NCBI GenBank assembly: GCA_965644315.1
Contig: CBFFRQ010000150.1
Span: 1-40,881 of the forward strand
Direction: 5' to 3'
DNA: 40,881 nucleotides
From: Caecitellus pseudoparvulus
Taxonomy: Eukaryota > Bigyra: Bicosoecida
Shown: in pieces, positions 31,601 through 40,881 of the stretch
Position numbering within the stretch: position 1 is the first letter of the stretch
How the letters are laid out: each line of letters starts with the position of its first letter
Made by a program: the position numbers and the translations under genes
Notes under the pieces: model-generated
Seen by the model: the letters and a program-made list of their open reading frames with translations, nothing else
The model's database searches: none
What the model was told of the DNA's origin: nothing

Positions 31601-32582
31601 TCGATCCCGGCTGCAGTAGTTGCCCAAGCGGGGGACAAGATGTGGCGACCTGTTCGTCACGCCCATCGGCTGCTAGTGCCTCCCGCCACAGCTGCTCGTC
31701 ATTCTGGATGCCTGCTGCAGCTTTCTCAGCGGGCAGTGCGCCAGCGCCGTACTGGGAAACCAGGCCTGTCAGTGGCCGGGCGTGACTCACAGTCAACTCC
31801 TGTTGCCGCGGCGGAAACACTACGGGTGGGTGCTGCGGGCATTTGTTCTTGTCCACCACGTTCGAGGGCGACTTCAGCCCTGGCTTGGTGTGAGACCACG
31901 TGTACAATGACATATCACAGGCGCCAGCAGTATTGTACGCTGCCCACGTATTTGTGTTGGCCACGACAGCTACATCCGCAGCAGAGGCATTCAGGGGCGA
32001 TGCGCCACACCCTGCAAACACAGCAGCCGCTGCTGAATGGGGCGGGAACACGGCTGCATCGGTCGCTGCTGGTCCAGCGGGTGGGCAGGCGCCTCGCAGA
32101 AGCGCTACAGAGAAGAGGCCACCACCCCAGGTGCCGGAAAACGGTACCGCTGCCACGACAGGCCATCCCATGCCTTGGAGGTGCGGCACTGCACTGGTGC
32201 GCTTTGGCGGCTGCCAGGAGTCTTGCAACCATGGCTGTCTCCTGAAAGGCACCGAAAAGAGCCCCACCAAAGCAGCTGCGTGGCGCTGCCGCACCAGCGT
32301 CCGTTGACGTGCGCCGCCTCGCTTGGCAACGGCAGCACAGAAAGATGCATCTCCTTCAATCGCCCAGGAGCGAAGAAAAGTGTAATCTCCATGAATAGGG
32401 GCGGTGCTGCCTGCCTCCACACAGCGTAGGGCGCCAGCGTAGGCAGGGGCGGCTGGAGCTGTGCCTTCGGAATTTGCTACAATGCTGAGCACGAAGATCC
32501 ACACAGGCAAGAACAGAAGGTGCCACGCACGCATCCCCATACTGCTAGTGTAAGGAACTGTAAAATGTAAGCCTGAGGGCAT
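28665..32582 (-). CDS. Secreted/membrane protein with N,N-dimethylformamidase large-subunit-like domain
   Basis: An uninterrupted frame of 1305 residues, without introns. The better start is probably the internal ATG at 32540, since MGMRAWHLLFLPVWIFVLSIVANSEG forms a good signal peptide. A region at about residues 350-445 has ITDYDVHTEGPWLLARYRVILLLAHPEYW and LGGSVLYLGGNGIYRSVVW. These are hallmarks of the DMFase beta-subunit family (D-x-DLH, YRVVLxxxHPEYW, GGxxMYLGGNGFY). In bacterial DMFase this chain carries a Tyr/Glu-ligated iron and hydrolyses dimethylformamide, but the substrate here cannot be inferred. Two hydrophobic segments follow (about 939-961 and 1018-1038). The last about 250 residues have an alpha/beta look (ARVVILGVDEGV) that I do not recognise. 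Eukaryotic members are uncommon in my knowledge, so lateral origin is possible. Confidence 0.7.
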   Translation of the reverse strand: MPSGLHFTVPYTSSMGMRAWHLLFLPVWIFVLSIVANSEGTAPAAPAYAGALRCVEAGSTAPIHGDYTFLRSWAIEGDASFCAAVAKRGGARQRTLVRQRHAAALVGLFSVPFRRQPWLQDSWQPPKRTSAVPHLQGMGWPVVAAVPFSGTWGGGLFSVALLRGACPPAGPAATDAAVFPPHSAAAAVFAGCGASPLNASAADVAVVANTNTWAAYNTAGACDMSLYTWSHTKPGLKSPSNVVDKNKCPQHPPVVFPPRQQELTVSHARPLTGLVSQYGAGALPAEKAAAGIQNDEQLWREALAADGRDEQVATSCPPLGQLLQPGSRGSAPPPPCLDAVNAALERFRTSQFRALHTWGHGIAQEVGLAHLLWSRTGVLQPSNTDYITDYDVHTEGPWLLARYRVILLLAHPEYWSAPMYDALAHYQRLGGSVLYLGGNGIYRSVVWDSAPDGSPRLRRMVQQDGVTHAVPAKGVPAAAAAGWYAHPRLELVQQPCPAEGGLPRVHPRSAVLGAWEGRPGAAHAAWHREIAAASPWKQPSTGAWFAPAQQAEHDPEQGGTADFTLPSLTGAAPMCGPQRDVVRLLGLRYEPRSAGVSQCSPIMLSAAALDELSLPVATVSNASLDLPAGASLLGVALLQLQAACAEPGAAEFIPACDILAENAGSAETVAALASSALISGTCGASWETDGPLPSVSRKQREALLGCAIRHGPPPSRHNTAQSLGAVQLLDTGFGGVVGALASLGWAGDLLRQDPEAKTAKAGEAALAALVQRVIRHAGVLQQPDFEATLPHLEAPLTLPAVTNSSLVAGWQAWRDCERGGQAGWLSPQPCVHNRINSASVFAVLQPRWKLQAGTVPSAWWPSGAAAEPHTAAAHHGFLGLGNGLLGWSMHFPVQIDTTVCDGCADMSVVERRWAKADRRLHHRGLFLDVCSPKWGATPALWVLMCVLMACIAYLVVVRGYWGSSLSGRCRGQHRRVHIGCAQATCVVGRPVSAQSTGCDPSSVRLNCFRCERDRKSNCTVVVVFVLAAVVLLSSAVLGRTPCINPAKSAVANVEEVPGHDGACCLVNTCHAKQQQAADAGSFVFVCGSGTNAANGSHVSLLLLPTSLEDFASQSMMESETHRRKGRRPMSPLVVGRTGTKLLGVPVHTVGARELESLDHNRGATGHSRGSAKQPSPHSLRQVLTSAGLHCPSSSASGPQSSPASPLCACCGSGAIVALSWPDLLAQCPGQNIEQVALLLQAALVNTGARVVILGVDEGVSAPLAVAGRVLASGLHSVPVLPVTQAHWTRVLAGVDAASNLLRQFL

Positions 32583-32735
32583 GCTGCTGCGCGGTCAAAT
32601 AAATTTGGGGCCTCTGCGGGCAGAAACTGGGTGAACAGGCTTGCTGCCACACATGTGACAATTCGGAATCACTCAAGTTTCGAGCAACCAAGACACCCAG
32701 CATCGCCAATAAGCATACTTTTCGAGCCACACTGG

Positions 32736-35421
32736 TTATACCATTTCTACACTAAGGCTTCGACCGCTCCCTGCGGCGCCACCACGCATTTGCTGCTCTC
32801 CCACACTCTCAGGACTGCCAGTGGACACAAGTGAGCCTGCTGGAGCCACATCTGCACCTTTAGCCTCTCCTTCTAGCTGAGTTCGGGCTGAAATTCCTGC
32901 CTGTTGCGCGCCGCCCAGGGCAGTATGAGCGTATGGCGTGGCCTGCAGAGCAGGCAGGCCAGCACCCGAACCAGCTTTCGCGCTAGCAAGCAGCGAAAGG
33001 CCTTGCGCGTCCTCTTCACACCCGTCGTAGAGGCTGACGTCAATGCGCCTTGCTTCAAGCTCAGGCTTCATCCCATCAAGCAGGCGACGGAAGAGGGCCA
33101 GCATGCTGGGCTGCACCCCGCACACCTGCATCCTGCACCTGCAATGCTCCGTCGGGTGGTACACTCTGGAGAGCTCGACCCAGCCCACAATGCTCTCAAG
33201 CATGCTTGAGCAAGCGCGCGTCCCAGCTTCGATGACGCGTTCGCCATCAAGTTCAGCTGCCTTGCAGATGGAGGCGTACTGGTCCAAGCAGACTCCGCCC
33301 CTGAGTCTGGTGTCCGGTTCGAATCGCAGCACGAGCTCGCGGCTCGTTGGTGGGAGCAGGTCTATCCCAGGGGATGTGATGCCCATGAACGTCAGCGGTC
33401 GTGCCCGTTCGCTCGTACCATGAAGCCCCTTGATAGTGCCGCCATCCTCCAACTCAACGCAAGCTGTAGCGGGCTTGGGAGACACGAGAAAGCGAGTTGG
33501 GGCGGTGGGCGATGGCGTCGTAGCCACACTCGCTGCGCGCTTCGCTTCCTCCTCAGCCTTTCGTTGAGCCTCCAGGTTTGCCTGGTGGACCGCTTCGCGC
33601 TCAGCTGAGATGGCAACGGTCTCATTGAACAGGCTCGTCGCGGAGCGCCCTGCCTGCACCACGACACAACTGAGAGGCACCATGCCCGGAAACACGACTG
33701 CTTCGATGGTCATAAGATCCTTCAGCCGACGTTTTGCATCCTTCGCCGCGTCAGTCTCGCCGTCTACAACGGCAGCACCGTCGGCCCTGTCTTCCCTCAA
33801 GCGCTCAGCGAGGACTGCTCGCTGAACGTAGGTCCAGAATCCGGGTTTGCCGTCGTCGCTTTCGAGCAATGGCTCTGGCTGATATTGTGCGATGAAGACT
33901 GAGAAATCTACAATGGTTTCAAACCTTTCTAGGGTTGACGCACATGCAAGGCCCCGAGCAAGCAATTCTGCTCCGCTCGGGCAAACGTAGCAGTGTGTCA
34001 TGGATGCAGACCGGAGGTACTGCGAGTTGGCGATGCACTGCCCAAGCCGGTGGGCGGCCCGGGCTGACAAGAAAGCTAGCGGGAGGGAAAAGGAGCGCAG
34101 GCGATCAATGGAAATGAGCTGAGCAGTCCACCAGCCAGCCCATGCAGGGAGAGTTTCGACCCGTAGCGGAAGGCCAGGGGGAAGCTCGTCAACTTCTTCC
34201 ACGCAAACGCCCTGGCGCTTCATCTTTTCGGTTTCTGTATGCCCCTTCACAGCCACAAGGCGAGCCAGAGTCAAGTCTTTGTGGTATTTCACATCACTTC
34301 GGTGCCACAGTGCATCACGCTTCAAACCATCCCGAAGCTCTCCTGAACTGGAAAAAACGCTGTTGGCGCCGGTGATGGAGAGAGCCAGTGTCACGACATA
34401 CTGTAGGAAAGTCTGATCTTCCACTGCCAGGGATGCGCTGTACGTGAGGTAGATGTTCAGTACAGCGGAGAAGAGGGACGTCAGCATGGACACCACCACG
34501 AGCGGGAGGCTGTCTTCCAAGGTGCCGCTGGCTACGATGTACAGCTGGAGAATGGACTGTGGAGCGCTCTCGAACACCGACTCCAACACCTTGCGAAGGC
34601 CTGGGTACCGGTGGAACACCGTGTAGTCATAGCACACCCCAGCTGGAAATACTACGCTCGTCAGGTCCAGCGCGGTCCCCACGATAGTGCCCTGCGGCAA
34701 AGACGTGCTGTAAGTGAGGGGAGCCTGGGTCGCGTACCTCGGGAAGCGCAGCAGATTCTTACAAAAACAGCCGCAAATGGGAGTTGGAGACATACGACTA
34801 CGTACACAATGCAGGACGGTCTGTCGCAAATGAAGCAAGGAGTGGGTGCAAGGTGACTGCGCGACCGGTTGCATGGGTGCCCCCTGCACGCACAAACCCT
34901 CGCTCTGACCGAGCTGAGCAGCCTGAATCCCACCCGTAAAGAGGTAACCAAATATGGTGGCGGGCAGCAACCTGTACGCGCCTTGCAGCGGAGCAGATGT
35001 GGGGCGGACGGGCGCAGCAACGGCTGGCGTTTCATCGCAGCAACGGACATGAAAATAATGCCCAAGCTCATGGGTACAACCGCTCCCGCCGCAGCGAGCT
35101 GGGTGATGACCAAGATGTCACTGACAATGTCCCAGATAAAGAGCACCGCACCGAACAACTGGGTTGCGATGCTAAGCGTCGCGTACGCGCATGGCTTTTG
35201 CTGGGCGTGGTGGGTGGAAAACTTGCGTTTCATCTTTGCTGCGCCTCGCTCCGAACGCTGAGTGTACGTACCTCCTGAAAAGAAGTCATGGTGCGCTGCC
35301 ACTTCCAAGCTGTGTGTGCTGAGCCCTTTGGCGGGGGTATGTGTTGCATCAGCCTGATGTACAGGTCTGACGCTTCCTTCGCAGGAGGCTCATCCTTGCC
35401 ATTCGCACCATCTTGCGACAT
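32736..35421 (-). CDS. XK-related-like multi-pass membrane protein, five exons
   Basis: Splicing can be read directly: exons 35421-35272, 35200-35049, 34971-34894, 34820-34763 and 34691-32736. Introns are 71, 77, 73 and 71 nt, all GT-AG and all phase-compatible, giving 797 residues. The start is ATG 35421 (MSQDGANGKDEPPAKE). The first segments LFGAVLFIWDIVSDILVITQL and SLGIIFM|LLPATIFGYLFTGG resemble the first membrane spans of XK/XKR proteins. Later ESVFESAPQSILQLYIV matches the E-x-x-PQ-x-x-LQ-Y signature of that family, followed by two more hydrophobic spans. XKR proteins include phospholipid scramblases and partners of lipid-transfer proteins at the plasma membrane. The long C-terminal part has a Glu/Ala/Arg coiled coil (EAVHQANLEAQRKAEEEAKR) and is probably cytoplasmic. 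The family call is moderate; the exon structure is strong. Confidence 0.6.
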
Positions 35422-35818
35422 GCTCTGGCACGTTCGTGGCGGGGCCTGCACAAGCAAGGATCAGGAGAAGGCGCCGGCCTTCAGTGCGATAGTCACAGGC
35501 TAGAGGTCCTGGCATGCGGCCATGGCAGCAAATAGCAGGAATTTGCATTTGCTCCATCCGTTGCCCAACATTGTTGCAGTCCAGCTTGGTCGTTAGGGCG
35601 CCAGAAACGGTCGCTGCATACCTACCGTGCTGTGCCAGCTTGGTATCTCCAAGAAGGCATGCTCCTGAGGTGAATCAGCAATGATGACATCACGCAGGGC
35701 ACGGGCTTGTCGTCTTGAGGCTGATTGGGCTCGCACCGCTGCTCGCCACGACTTTCGTCACCTATCGCATCCACTCCACATGACCGATTCCTCCCTCACC
35801 AGAGTGGTGCCGCCCTTC
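35422..35818. other. Intergenic region between two minus-strand genes
   Basis: 397 bases between the XKR-like gene start and the end of the large membrane protein gene. No convincing ORF, repeat or RNA gene is visible. It should hold the promoter of the XKR-like gene and the 3' end of its neighbour. Confidence 0.45.
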
Positions 35819-38800
35819 TCAGAGTTGGCCGCGGTGCTTGCCCGCAGCAAGTATCTCCACTCTTGAAACAAACGTGGGCTCTCCTGTGGGCTTCTCAACC
35901 TCCTGCCAGCCCATATCCGTTTCAGCAACGCAAGTCTCAAGCTGGGAGTGTTCCAGGGATTCACTGCACTGCTGCTCAGCCCCATCACTACGCCGCCGCT
36001 TTCCAGTAACAGTCCACTCACTAGGAGACTGCCCACCAAACGCTGCCATCAGAAGGCTGACCCGCTGCCAGCACGTGGCCACAGCCCAAACGCGCTGCAA
36101 GCTTTCACAGCGCCCTTCTTTTGCCCTCGGAGAGAGGCCTAGCGCCCCGTGCGCGACCGCAACTGCGTGCCAAAGCCCGCCGAAAACGATGCTCACCCCC
36201 AAAGCAAGTGCAAGACACAAGAAGCCCACCACGATCACCGTACTGGTGGCTTCCACGACCGACACAGCCCGCTCCTGGCCTGACTCCCCACGCAGCTCGA
36301 AATCCATCAGCCCCAACATCGAATCCACCCACAAACTGGACTGGGACGCCACCGACAGCACATTCAACGAGCTCGACGTGTACGGCTGTGCCGCCACGTG
36401 CAGCACCAGCCCGATGCCCAGCACACCTGACACTGCCGCCGCACGAGCGAAACGAGCCTGCACCGTCACTGCCAAAGCCAACAGCAGCACCTTCTGCAGC
36501 GTGATCAACAGCTCCCAATACCAGTACCCACCACAGCATGCGCCACGAGCCTGCACTCGGTACCCTTCGTACAGGAAGCCTGCAGCGTGCTGGAAGGCCC
36601 GCACATGCAGGCGCCGTCTGTTCATGCGCAAGAAGAGCATGGCGCCGATGGGGGCGCCGAGCCCCACGAACACCAGACCAAGGCCTGCGAGGGCTCGAGC
36701 AGGTCCGAAGGTGGCGTCGAAGGAGCCGTGGCCAAGGCTGTGGCGGAACACGGTGAACCCAAAGATGGGGTCGGGAAAAGTGTCCAGGAATTTGATGAAA
36801 GACTCCACAACGCCAAAGTGGACGAAGAACAGGGCAATGAGAGCTGTCCGGGTTGCATATGCGGACAGCGGCAGAGCAACAGCTGGTGAGAATGTCGCTG
36901 CCCTGGACATCCAGCTGCGGGTTGGCCTGCCACGGGGCCCGATGTCCGTCCAAGTGCTGGACGTGTCACGGGCAGGGTGGCGGTCCCCTGTTCTGCTCGT
37001 GTCAATCGGTGGGGGGAGAAAGTCCGATGCAGTGCGCGATCCACTGCAAACTGAAGAATCATCAGACTCGTGTGCTCGCTCCGATATGTGTGACTGCAGC
37101 GCTTCTCCGGAGAAGCCGAGCGCCTCGGGGAAGGAAGGTGCTGCCCGACCTGAGGCAGGCAGAAGGTCATAGTCCATGCTGAACTGCGCCAAGTCAAGTA
37201 AGGCTTCGACGCCTTGGGGCTCGCGACCAGGCAACTGCAGACTGTCAGCGGGAGTTGCGTGCTCACCATGGGCGCCAGCGTCAGCAAAAGCTCCCCGGGG
37301 TTCATCGCTCACCGCAGGCAAGATCAATCGTGCCCCATGCTGTGTTCGAACTGGTTGACTGGCACATGGCTCAGCAGGGCCGCGGGCTCTCATCGGTGAC
37401 ACACCTTGCGCGCTCTGTAAAGCATGGCCGTGCTTGACACCATCGGCGGAGACGCCAAGGAGGTGATGAACGGACAGTGAAACTTGAATGGGTTTCAGCG
37501 CATGCCTGGGAGCTACTGATTCTGCAGGGCAGCATTTTGCAGCCACACCGGACGCCCGAACGGCCCACAGCAACGCAAAAGGAAGCAGCACACACACCAC
37601 CGGCAGCGCCAGAGCCACGTACAGCTCCTCGTAGAAACCCAACCGCAGCCCACACTGCACGGCGGGACTCGAGGTTGAAAAGCCCTTCACCGCCACACCC
37701 AACGCTGACAGCACCCCGTCCAACGGCTTTGCCGGCGACAGTCCCGCTGCACTCAACAGGGCTGCCACCTGGGCCCATGATGACACGACACGGAACACCG
37801 CAGCAGGGGGCGTGCTCACACCCTGCCCAGACCGGTTCAATGTCAGATACACCACGAACCCCAACGCAATCACCATCGTCAGCACCGTCACTGCCACGTC
37901 GCTGCCGTCTCTCGGACATGCTGTGCAGGGCGTGTCGGGGCCAGCCCGCCGCCACCCTGCCTCACACTCCCCACACATCGCCCCACGGTGGCCTTCCGCA
38001 CACTGCACCACAGAGCCATTGGCACGGCACACCGACGCAGGGGAACAAGGCAACATGGCACTGTCTGACGTCAAGGTCGGGCGCCCAGGCCCAGGCCCCA
38101 CCACAGCAGCCAACACCCGACCCCCTCTCAACCCGTACAGCGACCGGTACCCGCCCAGCAACGCCGGCGCAGCCGAAGAGAAACCTGACTGTGGCAGACA
38201 CTCCTCACACCACACTCCACCCTGCAGCACCAGCTGCCCCCCCGCACACACAGCGCCTTCCTCCGGGCACTCGATGCACACTCGGCCACCTGGACCAGCG
38301 TATGTCCCTGCAGCACACTGCCGGCACACTGGAGCATCCAGCACAGTCCCAGCCCGCACAGTGCCAGGTGCACACGCCTCGCACGCCAGGCCAGTCTCTG
38401 ACGCAGTCCCCTCCGCAGGGGTCTGGAAGCCCTCAGCACACTCGCACTGCATGGCACCTGGTGCCAGGCGCTGACTCGCATCACACGCTGGTGGCACAAC
38501 CACCACTGACACGACGCTGTCCCCACCCTGCCCTGGTACGCCATACCCACCCAGGCGCACCCGCAGTGCAGCACTGCCCACACTGAGCGGGCGCAGCTCC
38601 AGGGACAGCATGCCGCCTTGGCCTGTCCCCAAGCTCACCGCCACTGGGCAAGGCTGGCTCAAGCATGTCACAAGAGGCAGTCTGCGCAACATACTGCCCC
38701 TGCCCACTGCATCAGACACGTCCAGGTACAGTGTGCGCCGCTCCACACTGGCATCGGCGGCCATGACCAGTGACTGCCCGGTTCGTGACGGCAGCAAGAC

Positions 38801-40881
38801 GCTGGATGCCGCCGCCAGAGGCGGGCCGGGCGTCAAGGACATGTTCACCGGCACGCTCTGCTCATCAGCCAGGTTGCTGGAATCGGCCACGCTGCGCCCC
38901 AGCACAGTCAAACTGGCGGATGCCGCGGCATCGCCCCCTGAGCCTCCTGCACACGCCCAGTCTGCGAACGTCTCCCACTGCAGCTCCCCACCTTCGCCCC
39001 CACCACACATGTACCGAGCGTTCACAGACACCACTGCCGAGTCGCCCCTTGCTCCCAGGTCCAACCCGCCGTCCACTGGCACGCCCACCTGCCACGCACT
39101 GTCCCCTGTGCTGTTCAGATCCAGCTCAGCACGCACAGCTGTGGGCAGCAGGTTCACCAACAACACGCCCCGCCTCGCCCACCCCAGCCCAGCCACTCGC
39201 ATGTCCACCTCGCTGGGCAACACAGCCAACACCGTCACCTGCATCACCACAGGCACGATCAAGGGGGCACCGCCACGCCGCCCGTCATTGCTGGACACGT
39301 GCAGCTGTGACCTGTACAGACCAGTGCGCGGCACTGCCGTCGCATTCAGGCGCAGTGTCACGGCCCTCACGCCGCCAGACGCTGTCACACCCGACGCAGA
39401 CCCCACCAAGCCCATCCATGCCTGGGCATCGGGTAGACTCACTGACCATGTCAACGGCGCTGTGCCTGTGTTCCGCACCAGCACCTGCACAGTGGACACG
39501 TCAGTCGGTGCCAGGGTCTGGTGCAAGGAAGCGGGCACCACACTCAGCCGAGGCGCCTGCACCACCAACGTGATGGGGATTGACACGCCCGGCACATCGG
39601 ACACGCTGCGGCGACCAGGCAGCGCGGGCACAGACGATGACAGCGCCACCAACGACACCACGCCTCGGTACGTGCCGCCTGCCAGCCCGCCAGGGGACAG
39701 CACCACAGTCACGGACCGATCTCCTGACCCGATCGGCGCAGTCACTGCTGCCAGACCCACCCATGCCCCGCCACCCCCACGACCGACCACCGTGACAGAC
39801 CACGTCACGTGTGCAGGGGCCTGCACAGGGATGCTGCGAGTCACAGGAGCCACAGCTGGCCCAGCTTGTGCCTCCACCTGCACGGCGCTCACTGTGCTCC
39901 GCAGGTACGGCAGCGGGGCTGGCGAGCGGGATGCACTGGGCCGTGGCGGCGCACCTGCTGACTGACTTGGCAAAGGCGTGCTGGCCCCCGATGGCGTCGG
40001 CGCCGGGCTGGACGATGCACTGGGCACCACCAACGGGGATGTGCTGGGGGCTGCAACGCCGCCTGGTCGCACTGTCAACGGCACAGCCCCACTGCCCATG
40101 CTGACACCGGTAGCCACCACATCGACCACCACGTACACTGTCACAGCGCTGTCTTGAGGCGGGGACGGCACACCACCGCCGCCATCGACGACCAGTGACA
40201 CGTCCCAGTACTGTGTGCCGCTGCCTCCGCCGAGCACCGCGGCCTGCACAGCTGCCTTGACCCACGTGATCGGGGCGGAGCACAAGGCTGTCTGGCTGGC
40301 CAAGCCTGGGCACACGATGGACTGCACTGTCACGGCAGGCGCAGCTGTGCCAGTCCGGCTGAGGGCAATGGTGTCACTGCTGAGAATAGTGCCTGCTTCA
40401 GTCCCTTGGGCTGTGGACCTGGAGCGGAGGAGTGTGGCTTGAGGAGGGAATCCAGGAACAGGTGTGGGAGTGGCAGGAGACAGCCACGTGAGAGTGGGGG
40501 GAGAGGAGGATGAAGGTGCAGCTGTGGTCGAAGGAGGGGCAGAAGCGGTGCTGGATGGTGAAGGCAAGCGTGATTGAGAGGCACTCGGTGTGCCTGAAAT
40601 CGAACTGGTGGCACTGCCAGTCACTGTGGTGCTCGTGCTGGGTGTGGGGCTCACCGCTGCAGTGCTCGTAGCTGTGCCTGAGGCCCCGCTTGTTGGAGTC
40701 CCACTGTTTGTGGAACTTTGATATGGTGAGCATGAAGCTGATGGTGGGTGCGAGGAAGTGGTGGAAGGCGACCCCGAGCTTGTCGTGAATGACGAGGGGG
40801 TCGCAGATGAGGTCGCCGTCAGGGAGGAAGTGGCCGACATGGATGCAGTTTGAGATGGCGTGCCCGTGCTCGTCATGGAAG
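35819..40881 (-). CDS. Giant cysteine-rich multi-pass membrane protein, 5' end beyond the window
   Basis: An open frame of at least 1685 residues, intronless here and still open at the right edge, so the N-terminus is missing. Order: Ser/Thr-rich mucin-like stretch (about 1-135); beta-rich repeats, one resembling BACON-type domains (LSVVPASLHQTLAPTDVSTV ... APLTWSVS ... SSNDGRRG, about 440-560); a cysteine-rich block (about 800-985) with CEACAPGTVRAG, CRQCAAGTYAGPGGRVCIECP and CGECEAGWRRAGPDTPCTACP, like GCC2/GCC3 or ephrin-receptor-like modules; then about seven hydrophobic spans from residue 987 to 1565 with a long charged loop about 1110-1330. This layout, large ectodomain then polytopic C-terminus, recurs in protist surface proteins and resembles TRP-like channel proteins of some protists. 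The function is not known. Confidence 0.75.
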   Translation of the reverse strand, partial: SMTSTGTPSQTASMSATSSLTATSSATPSSFTTSSGSPSTTSSHPPSASCSPYQSSTNSGTPTSGASGTATSTAAVSPTPSTSTTVTGSATSSISGTPSASQSRLPSPSSTASAPPSTTAAPSSSSPPTLTWLSPATPTPVPGFPPQATLLRSRSTAQGTEAGTILSSDTIALSRTGTAAPAVTVQSIVCPGLASQTALCSAPITWVKAAVQAAVLGGGSGTQYWDVSLVVDGGGGVPSPPQDSAVTVYVVVDVVATGVSMGSGAVPLTVRPGGVAAPSTSPLVVPSASSSPAPTPSGASTPLPSQSAGAPPRPSASRSPAPLPYLRSTVSAVQVEAQAGPAVAPVTRSIPVQAPAHVTWSVTVVGRGGGGAWVGLAAVTAPIGSGDRSVTVVLSPGGLAGGTYRGVVSLVALSSSVPALPGRRSVSDVPGVSIPITLVVQAPRLSVVPASLHQTLAPTDVSTVQVLVRNTGTAPLTWSVSLPDAQAWMGLVGSASGVTASGGVRAVTLRLNATAVPRTGLYRSQLHVSSNDGRRGGAPLIVPVVMQVTVLAVLPSEVDMRVAGLGWARRGVLLVNLLPTAVRAELDLNSTGDSAWQVGVPVDGGLDLGARGDSAVVSVNARYMCGGGEGGELQWETFADWACAGGSGGDAAASASLTVLGRSVADSSNLADEQSVPVNMSLTPGPPLAAASSVLLPSRTGQSLVMAADASVERRTLYLDVSDAVGRGSMLRRLPLVTCLSQPCPVAVSLGTGQGGMLSLELRPLSVGSAALRVRLGGYGVPGQGGDSVVSVVVVPPACDASQRLAPGAMQCECAEGFQTPAEGTASETGLACEACAPGTVRAGTVLDAPVCRQCAAGTYAGPGGRVCIECPEEGAVCAGGQLVLQGGVWCEECLPQSGFSSAAPALLGGYRSLYGLRGGRVLAAVVGPGPGRPTLTSDSAMLPCSPASVCRANGSVVQCAEGHRGAMCGECEAGWRRAGPDTPCTACPRDGSDVAVTVLTMVIALGFVVYLTLNRSGQGVSTPPAAVFRVVSSWAQVAALLSAAGLSPAKPLDGVLSALGVAVKGFSTSSPAVQCGLRLGFYEELYVALALPVVCVLLPFALLWAVRASGVAAKCCPAESVAPRHALKPIQVSLSVHHLLGVSADGVKHGHALQSAQGVSPMRARGPAEPCASQPVRTQHGARLILPAVSDEPRGAFADAGAHGEHATPADSLQLPGREPQGVEALLDLAQFSMDYDLLPASGRAAPSFPEALGFSGEALQSHISERAHESDDSSVCSGSRTASDFLPPPIDTSRTGDRHPARDTSSTWTDIGPRGRPTRSWMSRAATFSPAVALPLSAYATRTALIALFFVHFGVVESFIKFLDTFPDPIFGFTVFRHSLGHGSFDATFGPARALAGLGLVFVGLGAPIGAMLFLRMNRRRLHVRAFQHAAGFLYEGYRVQARGACCGGYWYWELLITLQKVLLLALAVTVQARFARAAAVSGVLGIGLVLHVAAQPYTSSSLNVLSVASQSSLWVDSMLGLMDFELRGESGQERAVSVVEATSTVIVVGFLCLALALGVSIVFGGLWHAVAVAHGALGLSPRAKEGRCESLQRVWAVATCWQRVSLLMAAFGGQSPSEWTVTGKRRRSDGAEQQCSESLEHSQLETCVAETDMGWQEVEKPTGEPTFVSRVEILAAGKHRGQL

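Noticed and set aside
33300-33330. GGTTCGAATC, a tRNA T-loop-like string
   Set aside because: It lies inside the last exon of the XKR-like gene and no acceptor, D or anticodon arms surround it.
35838-37172. A 444-residue plus-strand ORF opposite the giant membrane protein
   Set aside because: It is antisense to clear transmembrane and loop coding sequence and has no domain character.

Overview
The window is a chromosome end of a eukaryote. It opens with about 4.4 kb of nearly perfect (TAACCC)n, the C-strand of a TTAGGG-type telomere. Inside this lies a subtelomeric zone of telomere-associated non-LTR retrotransposons, and then gene-bearing sequence. The dense GC-rich coding, mostly intronless long genes, introns of only 71-77 nt where present, and large cysteine-rich multi-pass membrane proteins with Ser/Thr-rich tails fit a free-living protist, perhaps an alga or heterotrophic flagellate. 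I cannot name the species from sequence alone.

Layout. 1-4403: telomere. 4404-16411: a head-to-tail array of LINE copies, all in one orientation with 5' ends toward the telomere and 3' ends toward the centromere, separated only by scraps of TAACCC repeat. Copy 1 (4404-12009) is near full length. Its long reading frame has a lysine-rich N-terminal half of unknown family, an APE-type endonuclease, a reverse transcriptase and a C-terminal zinc knuckle. Copy 1b (12018-12120) is a 103-bp 3' tail. Copy 2 (12143-15065) keeps only the N-terminal half and the 3' end. Copy 3 (15073-16399) is 5'-truncated. All three longer copies share a 3' untranslated module of three short hairpins with covarying stems, ending in a CAATGCATTG-like palindrome about 6-8 nt before the telomere repeat.

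16412-23430: decayed sequence. It holds a broken gene for a secreted cysteine-rich ectodomain (minus strand, 17018-20235) and a DDE-transposase-like pseudogene with several in-frame stops but no frameshift (minus strand, 20678-23002 or further). 23431-28410: three paralogous ankyrin-like genes (A plus, B minus, C plus) built from 38-residue repeats and ending in a conserved DAVWxGTSTRxGRR motif.

28503-28578: a nested inverted repeat in a convergent intergenic region. 28665-40881: three minus-strand genes. The first is a secreted or membrane protein with an N,N-dimethylformamidase large-subunit-like domain. The second is an XK-related-like membrane protein with four small introns that can be resolved to the base. 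The third is a very large cysteine-rich multi-pass membrane protein running off the right edge.

The most notable signal is the telomeric LINE array: same orientation, telomere-repeat junctions at every 3' end, and a structured 3' RNA module. It suggests an element that uses chromosome ends, or telomere repeats, as its target.
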